Assembly: GCA_026989355.1 (NCBI GenBank)
Contig: JALSJM010000002.1
Coordinates: 248,001 to 312,000 of the forward strand
Origin: Paracoccaceae bacterium
GTDB lineage: Bacteria > Pseudomonadota > Alphaproteobacteria > Rhodobacterales > Rhodobacteraceae
DNA: 64,000 nucleotides
Reading direction: 5' to 3'
Part shown: piece after piece, positions 28,203 to 37,985 of the stretch
Layout of the letters: the number at the start of each line of letters is the position of its first letter
How positions within the stretch are numbered: the stretch's first letter is position 1
Made by a program: the position numbers and the translations under genes
Notes under the pieces: generated by a model
Database searches by the model: none
Seen by the model: the letters and a program-made list of their open reading frames with translations, nothing else
Told to the model about the DNA's origin: nothing

Positions 28203-29597
28203 ATGCCGAAGGATTATATTGTCAAGGATATCTCTCTGGCCGATTACGGGCGCAAAGAGCTGGACATTGCCGAAACCGAAATGCCGGGGCTGATGGCCCT
28301 GCGTGAAGAATATGGAGAGGAAAAACCCCTGAAGGGCGCGCGGATCGCCGGCAGCCTGCACATGACGGTGCAGACGGCGGTTCTGATCGAAACCCTGGTG
28401 GCTCTTGGTGCCGATGTGCGCTGGGCCAGTTGCAACATCTTTTCCACACAGGATCACGCTGCCGCGGTGATCGCCGCTTCAGGTGTGCCGGTTTTCGCGA
28501 TCAAGGGCGAAACACTTGAGGAATACTGGGATTATGCCGACCGCATCTTCCAGTTTCCCGAGGGTACGGCCAACATGATTCTTGATGATGGCGGCGATGC
28601 CACACTTTATGTGCTTCTGGGGGCGCGGGTTGAAAACGGCGAGGAAGAGTTGATCGCCACCCCGCATTCGGAAGAGGAAGAGGCAATGTTTGCCCAGATC
28701 CGCAGGCGCCTCAAGGAAAGCCCCGGCTGGTTCACCAGACAACGTGACATGATCAGGGGAGTCAGCGAGGAAACGACCACCGGCGTGCACCGCCTGTATG
28801 AGCTGATGAAAGAAGGCCGCCTGCCCTTTCCGGCAATCAACGTGAACGACAGTGTCACGAAATCGAAGTTCGACAACAAATACGGTTGCCGCGAAAGCCT
28901 GGTAGATGGCATCCGCCGGGCCACCGATGTCATGTTGGCCGGCAAGGTGGCCGTTGTCTGCGGTTATGGTGATGTGGGCAAGGGTTCGGCTGCCAGTCTG
29001 GCTGGTGCCGGTGCGCGCGTGAAGGTTACGGAGGTTGATCCGATCTGTGCCCTTCAGGCAGCCATGGATGGTTTCGAGGTGGTGCGCCTGGAAGATGTGG
29101 TGAAGGATGCAGATATCTTCATTACCACCACCGGCAACAAGGACGTGATCCGCATCGAGCACATGCGCGAGATGAAGGATATGGCCATCGTCGGCAATAT
29201 CGGCCATTTCGACAATGAAATTCAGGTGTCGGCCCTGCGCAACCACAAGTGGACCAACATCAAGGATCAGGTGGACATGATCGAAATGCCCTCGGGCAAC
29301 CGGATCATCCTGCTTTCCGAAGGTCGTCTGCTCAATCTGGGCAACGCAACCGGTCATCCCAGTTTCGTGATGAGCGCAAGTTTCACCAACCAGGTTCTGG
29401 CGCAGATAGAACTGTGGACCAAGGGCGACAAGTATGAAAACAGGGTTTATGTTCTGCCCAAGCATCTGGACGAAAAGGTGGCGCGGCTGCATCTCGACAA
29501 GATCGGAGTGAAGCTTTCGGAGCTTACACCCGAACAGGCCGCTTATATCGGCGTTCCGGTTGAAGGCCCTTTCAAGCCCGAGCATTACCGTTATTGA
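28203..29597 (+). CDS. ahcY: Adenosylhomocysteinase
   Basis: Hydrolyses S-adenosylhomocysteine to adenosine and homocysteine, keeping methyl transfer reactions running. Motifs: [53 protein letters not shown], the NAD-binding [18 protein letters not shown] and the C-terminal FKPEHYRY whose Lys/Tyr close the NAD site of the partner subunit. The start at 28203 has AGGAG eight bases upstream and gives 464 aa. I searched the 127-bp leader for SAM or SAH riboswitch features and recognised none. Confidence 0.97.
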   Translation: MPKDYIVKDISLADYGRKELDIAETEMPGLMALREEYGEEKPLKGARIAGSLHMTVQTAVLIETLVALGADVRWASCNIFSTQDHAAAVIAASGVPVFAIKGETLEEYWDYADRIFQFPEGTANMILDDGGDATLYVLLGARVENGEEELIATPHSEEEEAMFAQIRRRLKESPGWFTRQRDMIRGVSEETTTGVHRLYELMKEGRLPFPAINVNDSVTKSKFDNKYGCRESLVDGIRRATDVMLAGKVAVVCGYGDVGKGSAASLAGAGARVKVTEVDPICALQAAMDGFEVVRLEDVVKDADIFITTTGNKDVIRIEHMREMKDMAIVGNIGHFDNEIQVSALRNHKWTNIKDQVDMIEMPSGNRIILLSEGRLLNLGNATGHPSFVMSASFTNQVLAQIELWTKGDKYENRVYVLPKHLDEKVARLHLDKIGVKLSELTPEQAAYIGVPVEGPFKPEHYRY

Positions 29598-29621
29598 GAT
29601 CATGCCGGGCCTGATGGCCCG

Positions 29622-29660
29622 AAAGCGCCGCGGGGCTTTCCGGTTCCGTCGGCGCTTTTT
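29622..29660 (+). terminator. Rho-independent terminator downstream of ahcY
   Basis: AAAGCGCCG (29622-29630) pairs with CGGCGCTTT (29650-29658), a perfect 9-bp stem with a 19-base loop, and ends in five T residues. A smaller GGGCC-TGAT-GGCCC hairpin lies just before it. The pair closes the ahcY transcript 25 bp after the stop codon. Confidence 0.85.
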
Positions 29661-29814
29661 CGCGTTTCGCGCAATGGGCGTGTCGGGGCATTTGAAAAAC
29701 GGCGGGATTCTTCATAAGAAGATGCAGACTGCAAGCCGAGTTCATGACAAGAGAGCGGTGTTTTTCCCTCTGGCGTCTTCTTTGCGAAGAGGGTTGGATG
29801 GCGGCGCTGACAAG

Positions 29815-30510
29815 ATGCGCAAAACCGAAGGCAGGGACAGAAGGACAGTGACCGCCAAGCGGATTTTCGATATCGGATTTGCGTTGGTGCTGATGGTGCC
29901 GGCACTTCCTGTTCTTGGTATCGTATGGGTGATCATGCGCATGCAGGAAGGCCGTGCTCCGTTCCTGTTCGTATCCGAGCGGATGAAAACCGTCGATCAG
30001 CCCTTCATGCTTTACAAGATCCGCACCATGCGCTGCGTTCATCCGCAGGAAAACAGGGGTGTGGCCGGCGGCGACAAGACGCACAGGATCACCCCGTTGG
30101 GCCGTTTCCTGCGGCGCACTCGGATCGATGAGCTTCCTCAACTGTTCAACGTGCTTCGGGGGGATATGAGCTTTGTCGGACCTCGCCCGCCAGATCCGAA
30201 CTATGTGAGGGCTTTTCCGGGCCTTTACGGTCAGATCCTGAAGAGCAAGCCGGGAATCACGGGCCTGGCCACGATCATCTATCACAATCACGAAGAACAT
30301 ATACTTGCCCGCTGCAAGACACCTGAAGAAACCGATGCGGTCTATCGGCGCCGCTGCATCCCGCGCAAGGCACGGCTGGATCTGATCTATCAGAGGAACG
30401 CAAACCTGAGGCTGGATCTCTATATCATGTATCTGACTGCCGCCGAGTTGTTCCGCCTGCCCCGCCGCAAGGCTGTCCGCTGGCGGGAAATTCATGTTCC
30501 GGCAGAATAG
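29815..30510 (+). CDS. Bacterial sugar transferase (ExoY/WcaJ C-terminal type)
   Basis: Polyprenyl-phosphate sugar-1-phosphate transferase that starts repeat-unit assembly of an exopolysaccharide. A membrane-inserted hairpin (RIFDIGFALVLMVPALPVLG) is followed by the catalytic blocks FMLYKIRTMR, LGRFLRRTRIDELPQLFNVL, GDMSFVGPRP and PGITGLATI. It lacks the multi-span N-terminal domain of full-length WcaJ, so it is the short PglC/ExoY form. The ATG at 29815 is the best start for this length (231 aa), but no strong ribosome binding site is seen; an open frame extends further upstream through the ahcY terminator. Confidence 0.88.
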   Translation: MRKTEGRDRRTVTAKRIFDIGFALVLMVPALPVLGIVWVIMRMQEGRAPFLFVSERMKTVDQPFMLYKIRTMRCVHPQENRGVAGGDKTHRITPLGRFLRRTRIDELPQLFNVLRGDMSFVGPRPPDPNYVRAFPGLYGQILKSKPGITGLATIIYHNHEEHILARCKTPEETDAVYRRRCIPRKARLDLIYQRNANLRLDLYIMYLTAAELFRLPRRKAVRWREIHVPAE

Positions 30511-30736
30511 GGCCCGTTCGCTGTGACTGGTTTCCATCACCTTCCCACATGAAGGCATCACCCGATGGTGCCGCTTGTGTCCGATGTTGCGTGGAAAGGC
30601 GAAATGTGCCGTATAGTTCGGATGTCGAGGGGTGGGTCTTGACGGACGGGCGGGCAATGTGTGCAGCGGAGAATGCAGGGAAGCGAAAAGCGCAGCCTGC
30701 CTGCGCAAGAGAATAGTTGCGAACGAAAGGCACAGG

Positions 30737-31696
30737 ATGCGCATCGTTATCACGGGCGGCCTCGGATTCATCGGGTTGAATCTGGCCGGCTATATCCGCC
30801 GCAATCACCCGGGCACCAGCCTGATTGCAATCGACTGGAACGAAAACAGCCTGACAGCAGGGCAGACCATCTTCGATCAGATATACAACTGCTGTTTTGT
30901 CTGCCCCGAGGCCCTGCCGGCCTATCGGGATGCTGATGTAATCGTTCACCTGGCAGGCTGCTCCACTGTTCAGGAATCGATCACCGACCCGACCTTCTGC
31001 CATGAAAACAACGTGAATCGAACGCATGTTCTGCTTGAGCATCTGCGGCAGGATAAAATCAGCGCCAAGCTGATCTTTGCATCAACCGGCGGGGCCATCG
31101 TCGGCAACAAGGAAACACCGATTAGGGAAAGCGATCCGCCCAATCCGCTTTCGCCTTACGGAGCCACGAAGCTTGCGGTCGAGGGTATGCTGGCCGCGTA
31201 TGCGGCGACATATGGCATGAACAACACAAGCCTTCGGTTTGCCAATGTTTATGGGCCCAACAGTGCATGTCATCAGGGCGTGGTGGCACGATTCTGTCGT
31301 GCCTGTCTGGGCGATGGTGTGTTGCGTGTAAACGGAGATGGTCATCAGAGCCGGGATTTCATCCATGCCAGGGATGTATCGCGTGCGGTGATGTCTGTAA
31401 TTTCCGAGGACGCCCGGGGAATTTACAATATAGGCACCGGCATCGGCACTTCGGTTCGCGATCTTGCGGCACTCTTTCAGAAGATCGCGGGTGATTTTTC
31501 AGCCCGTGTACGAATCGAACATGCTCCGATGTTGCCGGGGGAGGTGTTGCACAACGTCTGCGACATCACCCGCATTCGCAACAGGTGCAGTTTCAGGCCA
31601 CTGATCGATCTGGAAACGGGAATACGCCAGACGCTGGAATGGTTCCGCACCGGCACAGCCGGACGCACGGCCATTAACGCCGTAGTTGCTGAGTAA
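30737..31696 (+). CDS. NAD-dependent sugar epimerase/dehydratase (SDR family)
   Basis: Extended SDR of 319 aa. The Rossmann motif MRIVITGGLGFIGLNLAGYI is followed by VIVHLAGCSTVQES, the catalytic Ser-Tyr-Lys set (FASTGGAIVG, then SPYGATKLAVE), LRFANVYGPN and DFIHARDVSRAV. The pattern is that of UDP-glucose/GlcNAc 4-epimerase-like enzymes. It starts at ATG 30737, seven bases after AAAGG. It follows the sugar transferase by 226 bp and probably supplies its nucleotide sugar. Its end overlaps the convergent YjbF-type gene by 23 bp. Confidence 0.88.
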   Translation: MRIVITGGLGFIGLNLAGYIRRNHPGTSLIAIDWNENSLTAGQTIFDQIYNCCFVCPEALPAYRDADVIVHLAGCSTVQESITDPTFCHENNVNRTHVLLEHLRQDKISAKLIFASTGGAIVGNKETPIRESDPPNPLSPYGATKLAVEGMLAAYAATYGMNNTSLRFANVYGPNSACHQGVVARFCRACLGDGVLRVNGDGHQSRDFIHARDVSRAVMSVISEDARGIYNIGTGIGTSVRDLAALFQKIAGDFSARVRIEHAPMLPGEVLHNVCDITRIRNRCSFRPLIDLETGIRQTLEWFRTGTAGRTAINAVVAE

Positions 31697-32363
31697 CCAG
31701 ATAGCCGACACCGGGGCTGACCCACTGCCGGGCCTGCCAGATCCGGCCGGCAGAGTCTGTCCAATAGGTGTTTTCAACAGTCAGGTTGCCGGCATGGCAG
31801 GTTTCATCCACCCGGCGCGAGGCAATCCGAAGCTTGCCGATCGTCAGCGGCTGTGCGGGCCCCGGGATTACCGTGCACTGCAGATCCAGGCGGTATGTCT
31901 TGCCTTCGCCGTCAAGGAAGTACATTGCCCGCCAGCCTGTTCCGGCATGCCGGGTGCGGATCAGGGAGGCGACAGAGTCCACATCGGCGTTCATCAGATC
32001 GTCACCAAGGCCACGGGTTGCGGTGACGATCCCGTGTTTCAGGGTAACGGTCTGCCGGCTGGCGGTGATCCAGGTGCTGTAAGGGCCGTTTCGGGCGCTG
32101 CGCCCCATGATGGCAATGGCATTGCGGCTTTCCACAACAGCCAGCATCACCGGCCCCTTGACGGCGCGCAGGGCGATCGGAACAAGCCCGGCAGGGTCGA
32201 TGCTGGCCGGCGTGGTTTTCGGGGTGTCGTTCTGGCCGTTCCCCTTCAGAATACTGCCGATCAGCTGGGTGCCGGTTCCGCCGCCAGGGTCATTGCCGCA
32301 TCCGGCAAGCACAGCCACAAGCACCAGAAGGGGAAAGAGGATTCCTTGCCGCAAGCCTGTCAT
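31674..32363 (-). CDS. YjbF/GfcB-type exopolysaccharide lipoprotein
   Basis: A signal peptide with lipobox (FPLLVLVAVLAGCGNDPGGG) predicts an outer-membrane lipoprotein. The C-terminal 130 residues carry the YjbF pattern (TRGLGDDLMNADVD, then VENTYWTDSAGRIWQARQWV and YLVTQQLRR). YjbF and YjbH belong to the yjbEFGH exopolysaccharide operon in enterobacteria. Its ATG overlaps the stop of the YjbH-type gene. Partners equivalent to YjbE and YjbG are not seen here. Confidence 0.85.
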   Translation of the reverse strand: MTGLRQGILFPLLVLVAVLAGCGNDPGGGTGTQLIGSILKGNGQNDTPKTTPASIDPAGLVPIALRAVKGPVMLAVVESRNAIAIMGRSARNGPYSTWITASRQTVTLKHGIVTATRGLGDDLMNADVDSVASLIRTRHAGTGWRAMYFLDGEGKTYRLDLQCTVIPGPAQPLTIGKLRIASRRVDETCHAGNLTVENTYWTDSAGRIWQARQWVSPGVGYLVTQQLRR

Positions 32364-34531
32364 CTCCAGAACCTTCCCCAGCGTTCTTCCAGGTCGGGGC
32401 GATGGCTTTCGCGCACGCGTTCATACAGACGCCCATCCACATGGAGACGCGCCCCACCATCGCGATTGAGCGACCGCAGCGTGATCTTGCTGCTGGCGCG
32501 CGACGGTTGGCCGGTGAGCGCGCCAAAGGGAATTGTCAGGCGAATGCCCTTGTCGAACGAGCCTTCGCCGAATTCTTCCGCTGACACATTGGTAAATGTG
32601 GCATAGGCTCCGATCTTCCAGCCGTTGGCGAACTCCCGGTTCAGTGAAATCGTTGTGCCCCAGTCGCCAGCCAGATAGCGGCCAATGTCCACCTGTCCGT
32701 GGAAGCCGTTTCCGAAGATGTAGTAGGCTGAAACATGACCGGTAACGACACCGTAATCCTGAAATCCGAACAGTTGATCGAAATCCCTTTGCCGGACATA
32801 GTTGATCTCGGCTCCGAATGCGAGGCGGCTGTCAACAGGCTTCCAAAGCAATTCGCCGGAAACGCCGCCATACATCTGTTCAAGATAACCTGCGGTCATG
32901 CGGCTGTAGAGATTGCGCCCCGGACGGGCATACCAGGATACGGTCAGATGTTCGAGCGCCGGATCGCCCTCCCTGAAATAGAGATATGCATCCGAGCGCA
33001 CATGCGGCAGGGTGGAATCGGACACTCGCGTGATATCGTCGAGATTGCCGATCAGTTTCTTGCGGAGCGCGCCGGAAACCTCGAAACCCGGCGCAAACCG
33101 GTAGCTGGCCCGCACCCGAAGGCCGGCATCGCCACGCAGCGGGTTGTCGGGATCGAACAGGCTGAAGATCGTGTAAGGTGCGACCGACCATACAAGGCGC
33201 GGCGGTACACCTTCGGTAGGCACCGGGGTAGTATTCGCAATACCGGTGGAATCTTCGATCCGAGCCCGTGAAAGGATTGCTGCCGCCGGCGCATTTTCAA
33301 GCAATTCGATATCGCGTCGTTTCAGGGTGATGCGGCTGATCGGCAGGCCATGGTCGATATTGACGATGGTGATGGTCTCCACCGAATCGGGCAGGGCGCG
33401 TGTCAGCACGCGGGCGGTGCGCCCGATCGCCTGTGGCTGGGCCAGGTAGCGCCGGTTCTCAATATGAACTTCGGTGCTTCGCGGCCCGATCGCCATTGCC
33501 GTCAGCAGGATGCCATCCCTGGCCAGGGCTTCGGCGGCGGCTTTCTGCACGCCCCTTGCCGTATCGGGATCGGCTGTCCATGACGTATCCCAGCCAAGCG
33601 CTGCGGCGCTGGTGCGGGGTTTGACCGGAAGGGGGGCCGGTTCGTTGCCGCTGGGCGCACCGGAATGCCGGGGATTGATCGCGAAATTGAGTTGAGCGCC
33701 CACCTCGCTGCCATAAAGATAGTAGCCCGACAGCGTGATGCCCTTGCGGATCTGGTATTTGGCACCGAAATTCCATGGCAACCGGGGCCGGAACATGCCC
33801 CGTGCCTCTTCCTCGGCATAGGCATCGGATGAATATTCGGCGACAAGCGCAAGCCTGTCATTCACCTGCCAGCCGATCCCGCCGAAAGGTGCCACAGGTC
33901 CGCGGAACCATTGATCGAAATTCGGCTTGCCACCTTCCCCGAAATCCAGCGGCGGACGGGCTCCGAACGGGCTGCCGATGCCACCTGCACTTCCAAGCCG
34001 CCCCCAACCGAGGCCGACCGTCACATGCAGGCGATCGGTGATCGTCTTGGTGGCAACCACATATTCGCCTGAATAGATGCCGGTGCCCATGAAATCCTGA
34101 AGGCCGATGGCAACCGCCGGGCGCCAGCCGTTGCGCTCTTCATCCACAAGGCGAAAGCGCAGATCGAAGCTCCTGTCATAAAGGGTTTCGCCATCGGGAA
34201 AGCCGGGGGGATAATAACCACGCAATGCCGAGTAGCGGAAACTTCCGGAAAGGCGCGGGGTGATCTGGAAAGTCAGGGTATTGCGCGAAGTTTTTCCGAA
34301 GTGACCGGACGAAAAGGAAAGCTGCGCGTCAGGCGCACTTTCGGCGCTGGGCATGTCGATCAGACCGGGGGTGCCATAAAGATTGGTTCTCCCGGTCAGA
34401 AGGGCGTCGGCAAAAAGTGCCGTTGCCGAAACAGCGCCCAGCATCAGAGCGCTCACAACCACGCCTTTTCTGAAGATCGAGGGTTTCAATCTGCCCACCT
34501 GCCATGTTCTTGTTTTATGCAGATCTAGCAT
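32360..34531 (-). CDS. YjbH-type outer-membrane beta-barrel exopolysaccharide protein
   Basis: A 723-residue protein with a signal sequence (VVVSALMLGAVSATALFADA) followed by the YjbH start TGRTNLYGTPGLIDMPSAES. The rest is rich in alternating aromatic beta-strand patterns, as expected of an outer-membrane barrel with periplasmic domains. YjbH-family proteins are predicted secretion or modification components for a polysaccharide. The start is the ATG at 34529-34531, with GGAG four bases upstream. It overlaps the YjbF-type gene and lies convergently behind the sugar transferase/epimerase pair, completing a small polysaccharide locus. Confidence 0.87.
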   Translation of the reverse strand: MLDLHKTRTWQVGRLKPSIFRKGVVVSALMLGAVSATALFADALLTGRTNLYGTPGLIDMPSAESAPDAQLSFSSGHFGKTSRNTLTFQITPRLSGSFRYSALRGYYPPGFPDGETLYDRSFDLRFRLVDEERNGWRPAVAIGLQDFMGTGIYSGEYVVATKTITDRLHVTVGLGWGRLGSAGGIGSPFGARPPLDFGEGGKPNFDQWFRGPVAPFGGIGWQVNDRLALVAEYSSDAYAEEEARGMFRPRLPWNFGAKYQIRKGITLSGYYLYGSEVGAQLNFAINPRHSGAPSGNEPAPLPVKPRTSAAALGWDTSWTADPDTARGVQKAAAEALARDGILLTAMAIGPRSTEVHIENRRYLAQPQAIGRTARVLTRALPDSVETITIVNIDHGLPISRITLKRRDIELLENAPAAAILSRARIEDSTGIANTTPVPTEGVPPRLVWSVAPYTIFSLFDPDNPLRGDAGLRVRASYRFAPGFEVSGALRKKLIGNLDDITRVSDSTLPHVRSDAYLYFREGDPALEHLTVSWYARPGRNLYSRMTAGYLEQMYGGVSGELLWKPVDSRLAFGAEINYVRQRDFDQLFGFQDYGVVTGHVSAYYIFGNGFHGQVDIGRYLAGDWGTTISLNREFANGWKIGAYATFTNVSAEEFGEGSFDKGIRLTIPFGALTGQPSRASSKITLRSLNRDGGARLHVDGRLYERVRESHRPDLEERWGRFWR

Positions 34532-34617
34532 GAAACTCCACAACATGCAGCAGAAAACCACAAGATGAAGCATGGTTTGGCAAACTGTCGCACAAACACG
34601 CGACTTACGGCCGTTGT

Positions 34618-35700
34618 TCAGGTGTCGATCGGCTCATCCGCAACAAGCATCGCTTTTTCAGGAGAGAGTGCTACATGGACCGTGTCTCCTGCCCTGAAGG
34701 GCGTGTGAACAGGTGGAGCAATCACGAACAGATTGCCGAGCTTGCCGTGAATCGTATACTGGATCTGGCTGCCGAGATAGGTTGCATAGGAAATCGAGGC
34801 AGGGAAACGTGCCGGACCGGGTTCGGTGGTTAACGACAGGTCATGTGGCCTCAGAACAAGCCGCGCCGGCCCTTGTGCCGCAAAACCGACAGGCAGGGTG
34901 ATTTCCTGTCCGGCCACACGCACCCGGCATGTCTGCACCCCGACTTCGAGCACCTCGCAGTTCACCAGATTCGCATCTCCGATGAAATCGGCGATGAAGG
35001 CAGAATTCGGCCGCTGATACAGATCATGGGGGCTGCCGGCCTGTGCGATTTCGGCATTGCGCATGACGATGATACGGTCGGAAACGGCCATGGCCTCTTC
35101 CTGATCGTGGGTCACGTAAACGGTTGTCAGGCCCAGATCCTGCTGAATCTGACGGATTTCTTCACGCACCCGACGCCGCAACTTTGCATCCAGATTGGAA
35201 AGAGGCTCGTCCAGAAGCAGAACTTCGGGCTCAAGAACGATGGCACGAGCAACCGCCACGCGCTGTTGCTGGCCGCCTGAAAGCTCGGATGGCAACCGTG
35301 CGCCGAAACCTGCCAGCCCCACCATTTTCAGGCCGTCTTCAGCTTTTGCGTGGGCTTCGGCGCGCGACATGCCGCTGACCGTGAGGCCATAAGCCACGTT
35401 TTCGGCCACACTCATGTGGGGAAACAGCGCGTAGGACTGAAACACCATGGAAACCCGGCGATAGGTGGCCGACAGATGGGTTACATCCTCACCGCCGATG
35501 AAGATCCGGCCTTCCGTGGCAGCTTCAAGGCCTGCGATCAGGCGAAGCATGGTCGTCTTGCCGCAGCCCGAAGGGCCAAGAAGCGTGACCAGTTCACCCG
35601 GAGCAATCGAGAGCGAGAGCTTCTTCAGGGCGGTAACGTCGCCATAGCGTTTCACCACATCGGTGAACACGACCGAACCCTTTCCCGTGCCGTCCCTCAT
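34618..35700 (-). CDS. ABC transporter ATPase, Fbp/Afu (FbpC/AfuC) type
   Basis: Walker A TLLGPSGCGKTTMLRLIAGL, signature LSGGQQQRVAVARAI, Walker B VLLLDEPLSNLDAKLRRRV, the H-loop VYVTHDQEEAM and a C-terminal TOBE domain ending AMLVADEPIDT. At 360 aa it is the usual size of importer ATPases that serve SBP/permease sets such as FbpABC, AfuABC or PotA. The start ATG (35698-35700) overlaps nothing and is 25 bp from the permease stop. Third gene of the binding protein-permease-ATPase unit. Confidence 0.93.
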   Translation of the reverse strand: MRDGTGKGSVVFTDVVKRYGDVTALKKLSLSIAPGELVTLLGPSGCGKTTMLRLIAGLEAATEGRIFIGGEDVTHLSATYRRVSMVFQSYALFPHMSVAENVAYGLTVSGMSRAEAHAKAEDGLKMVGLAGFGARLPSELSGGQQQRVAVARAIVLEPEVLLLDEPLSNLDAKLRRRVREEIRQIQQDLGLTTVYVTHDQEEAMAVSDRIIVMRNAEIAQAGSPHDLYQRPNSAFIADFIGDANLVNCEVLEVGVQTCRVRVAGQEITLPVGFAAQGPARLVLRPHDLSLTTEPGPARFPASISYATYLGSQIQYTIHGKLGNLFVIAPPVHTPFRAGDTVHVALSPEKAMLVADEPIDT

Positions 35701-35725
35701 GCCTTGCCCCTCCGGATGCTTTTCC

Positions 35726-37927
35726 TCATACGCGTGCTCCGGTCGTGCCTGTGGCCTCGATCCTGGTTTCGCGGCGCAAGCGACGGCGGCCCAACATGAG
35801 CTGCGTTGCAAGGATCACTGCGAGCATGGTAACAATCAGCACTGCCGAATAGGCGATGGCAAGGCCGTAATCACCATTTTCCACCCGGCCGACGATGAAG
35901 GTTGTCGCCATGTTGTGCTTTGCCGTGTACAGAAAGATAACCGCCGAAACCGAGGTGATCGCACGCACGAAACTGTAGGTAAGCGCAGCCACCATTGCCG
36001 GCCCGAGCAGGGGTGCGATTACCCGGCGGACCGTGGTGAAGGTATTGGCGCCAAGCGTGATCGAAGCCTCATCAAGGCTTCGGTCCAGTTGGCTCATTGC
36101 GGCGATCCCGCCGCGCACGCCCACCGGCATGTTGCGAAACACGAAGACGACGATCAGGATGATCGCCGTTCCGGTCAGTTCAATCGGAGGGAAGTTGAAG
36201 GCCAGCACATAGCTTACCCCGATCACCGTTCCCGGTATGGCAAAGCTCAGCATTGTCGAAAACTCGAAAGCGCTTTTGCCGCGGAAGTTCTGGCGCACAA
36301 GCAGATAGGCCGTGGTCAGCCCCACCAGCGCAGTGAGTGGTGCAGCGATGGAGGCGATCTTGAGAGTGGTGAAATAGCTGTCCCAGGCAACGCCTGAAAA
36401 CTTCAGAACACCATCCCTGATCTTCGTGCCGAAAGCGCGGATGTAATGTTCGAGCGTAAAGCTGTGATCATAACCCCAGAGCTTCACGAAGCTTCCGAAG
36501 ATGATCATGCTGTAAACTATGGCTGTAAAGGCGGCCCAGGGTAATGCGGCAAGATAGCAGACCCATTTTACACCGGCGCTCAACCCCACGTGAACGCCCG
36601 AATCCGCCTTTCCGGTGACCGTGGCATAGGATTTCGTGCCCACCCAGCGACGCTGGGCCAGAAAGGCGCCAAGCGTCAGGGCAAGCAGAACGATCGCAAG
36701 AGTTGCAGCGCGTGCCGGATTGGCCACCGCACCGACGATCGAAAAATAGATTTCGGTTGAAAGCACGTTGAAGTTGCCGCCAAGCACCAGCGGATTACCG
36801 AAATCGGCAAGACTTTCGATGAACCCGAGCAGAAAGGCAGCAGCAAGCCCCGGACGCATCAGCGGAAGGGTAACCCGCACGAAGGTTTGCCAGCGGTTGG
36901 CGTTGAGCGTTTGCGACGCTTCTTCCATCGAGGGACTTACTCCCTCGACAACGCCGATCAGAACAAGGAAGGCGATCGGGGTGAATGAAAGCATCTGTGC
37001 AATGTAGATCCCCCAGAAACTGTAGAGCCAGCGAGACTTTTCGATACCGAAAATATCAGAGAAAAGCTCGGTTGCGGCTCCGGTACGCCCGAACAGAAGG
37101 ATCAGTGCCAGACCGATCACGAAAGGGGGCGTGATGATCGGGATCACGGAGAGCACCCGCAGAAGTGGCTTGGCGATGAATTGCGTGCGGGTGAAGATGA
37201 GCGCGAAGGCCAGCCCCAGAAGGGTGGTTCCCGCGCCAGTGGCAATTGCAAGGATGAGCGAGTTGATCGCCGGACCACAACCGCCCTGTCCGATCAGGCA
37301 ACCGATGCCCCAGATCTCGGGATCGAAGAAGCGTGAGATGAACAGGGCAAGGTCGAACAGGCCGGTTCTTGTCTGGAAGGCGCTGATCAGGATATGTACT
37401 ACCGGATAGAAGACAAAGATTCCCACCAATGAAACGATCAGGCCGATCATGCCGGTAACAAAGGCATCTCCCCGCCCCCGACCCATGCCGGATATGGCGG
37501 TTGTCAATACGAACAACAGCCCCAGAAGCGTGACAGCAGCACCGGCGCCAAAGCCGATCTGCCCGGTTTCGGCTGGCGTATTGGCCAACAGATCGTGGAA
37601 CAGGCGTGGCCCGCTGCGCACGATGATCAGGCCCTGGAGCATTGTCCAGGCCAGGCCGGCTGCAGCGATTGCGGCGGTAAACCGGGCGGCCCGCACCGGA
37701 GATTTCACGGCGATCTGCACAATTGCCGCCGCGACCAGCGCGATCAGAGCGCCGGCCAGCCAGAAGCGGCCATGAAGCAGAACCTGCAACAGTGCCGGCG
37801 CATTCTCGGACAGGGTCAGATCGCCCAGCCAGCGAAAGCGCCAGAAACCGCTGTCTGTCATATACCAGGGTATCAGGCAGAATCCTGCCAGACCTGTGGC
37901 AATCCACTGAAAGACAATCCGTTTCAT
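35726..37927 (-). CDS. Fused ABC permease, Fbp/Afu (FbpB/AfuB) type
   Basis: A 733-residue inner-membrane protein with about 12 membrane segments and two binding-protein-dependent permease domains in tandem. The first EAA-like loop is EEASQTLNANRWQTFVRVTL and the second is DEASITLGANTFTTVRRVIA. This duplicated layout is typical of FbpB/AfuB. The start is the ATG at 37925-37927 with GGA eight bases upstream. A strong hairpin lies between this gene and the binding-protein gene. Confidence 0.93.
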   Translation of the reverse strand: MKRIVFQWIATGLAGFCLIPWYMTDSGFWRFRWLGDLTLSENAPALLQVLLHGRFWLAGALIALVAAAIVQIAVKSPVRAARFTAAIAAAGLAWTMLQGLIIVRSGPRLFHDLLANTPAETGQIGFGAGAAVTLLGLLFVLTTAISGMGRGRGDAFVTGMIGLIVSLVGIFVFYPVVHILISAFQTRTGLFDLALFISRFFDPEIWGIGCLIGQGGCGPAINSLILAIATGAGTTLLGLAFALIFTRTQFIAKPLLRVLSVIPIITPPFVIGLALILLFGRTGAATELFSDIFGIEKSRWLYSFWGIYIAQMLSFTPIAFLVLIGVVEGVSPSMEEASQTLNANRWQTFVRVTLPLMRPGLAAAFLLGFIESLADFGNPLVLGGNFNVLSTEIYFSIVGAVANPARAATLAIVLLALTLGAFLAQRRWVGTKSYATVTGKADSGVHVGLSAGVKWVCYLAALPWAAFTAIVYSMIIFGSFVKLWGYDHSFTLEHYIRAFGTKIRDGVLKFSGVAWDSYFTTLKIASIAAPLTALVGLTTAYLLVRQNFRGKSAFEFSTMLSFAIPGTVIGVSYVLAFNFPPIELTGTAIILIVVFVFRNMPVGVRGGIAAMSQLDRSLDEASITLGANTFTTVRRVIAPLLGPAMVAALTYSFVRAITSVSAVIFLYTAKHNMATTFIVGRVENGDYGLAIAYSAVLIVTMLAVILATQLMLGRRRLRRETRIEATGTTGARV

Positions 37928-37944
37928 TGGACGATCCGCCGACA

Positions 37945-37968
37945 GGAGGCCGAACAGCGCCGGCCTCC
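37945..37968. repeat. Intercistronic stem-loop between binding protein and permease
   Basis: GGAGGCCG (37945-37952) and CGGCCTCC (37961-37968) form a perfect 8-bp inverted repeat with an 8-base loop and no T-run. Hairpins at this point in ABC operons often protect the binding-protein message or lower downstream transcription; that role is inferred. Confidence 0.65.
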
Positions 37969-37985
37969 ACAAGGGCCCGGGCTTG

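Noticed and set aside
28479-30771. Two long minus-strand frames antisense to ahcY and the sugar transferase
   Set aside because: Both are shadows of strongly conserved genes on the other strand and cross the ahcY terminator.
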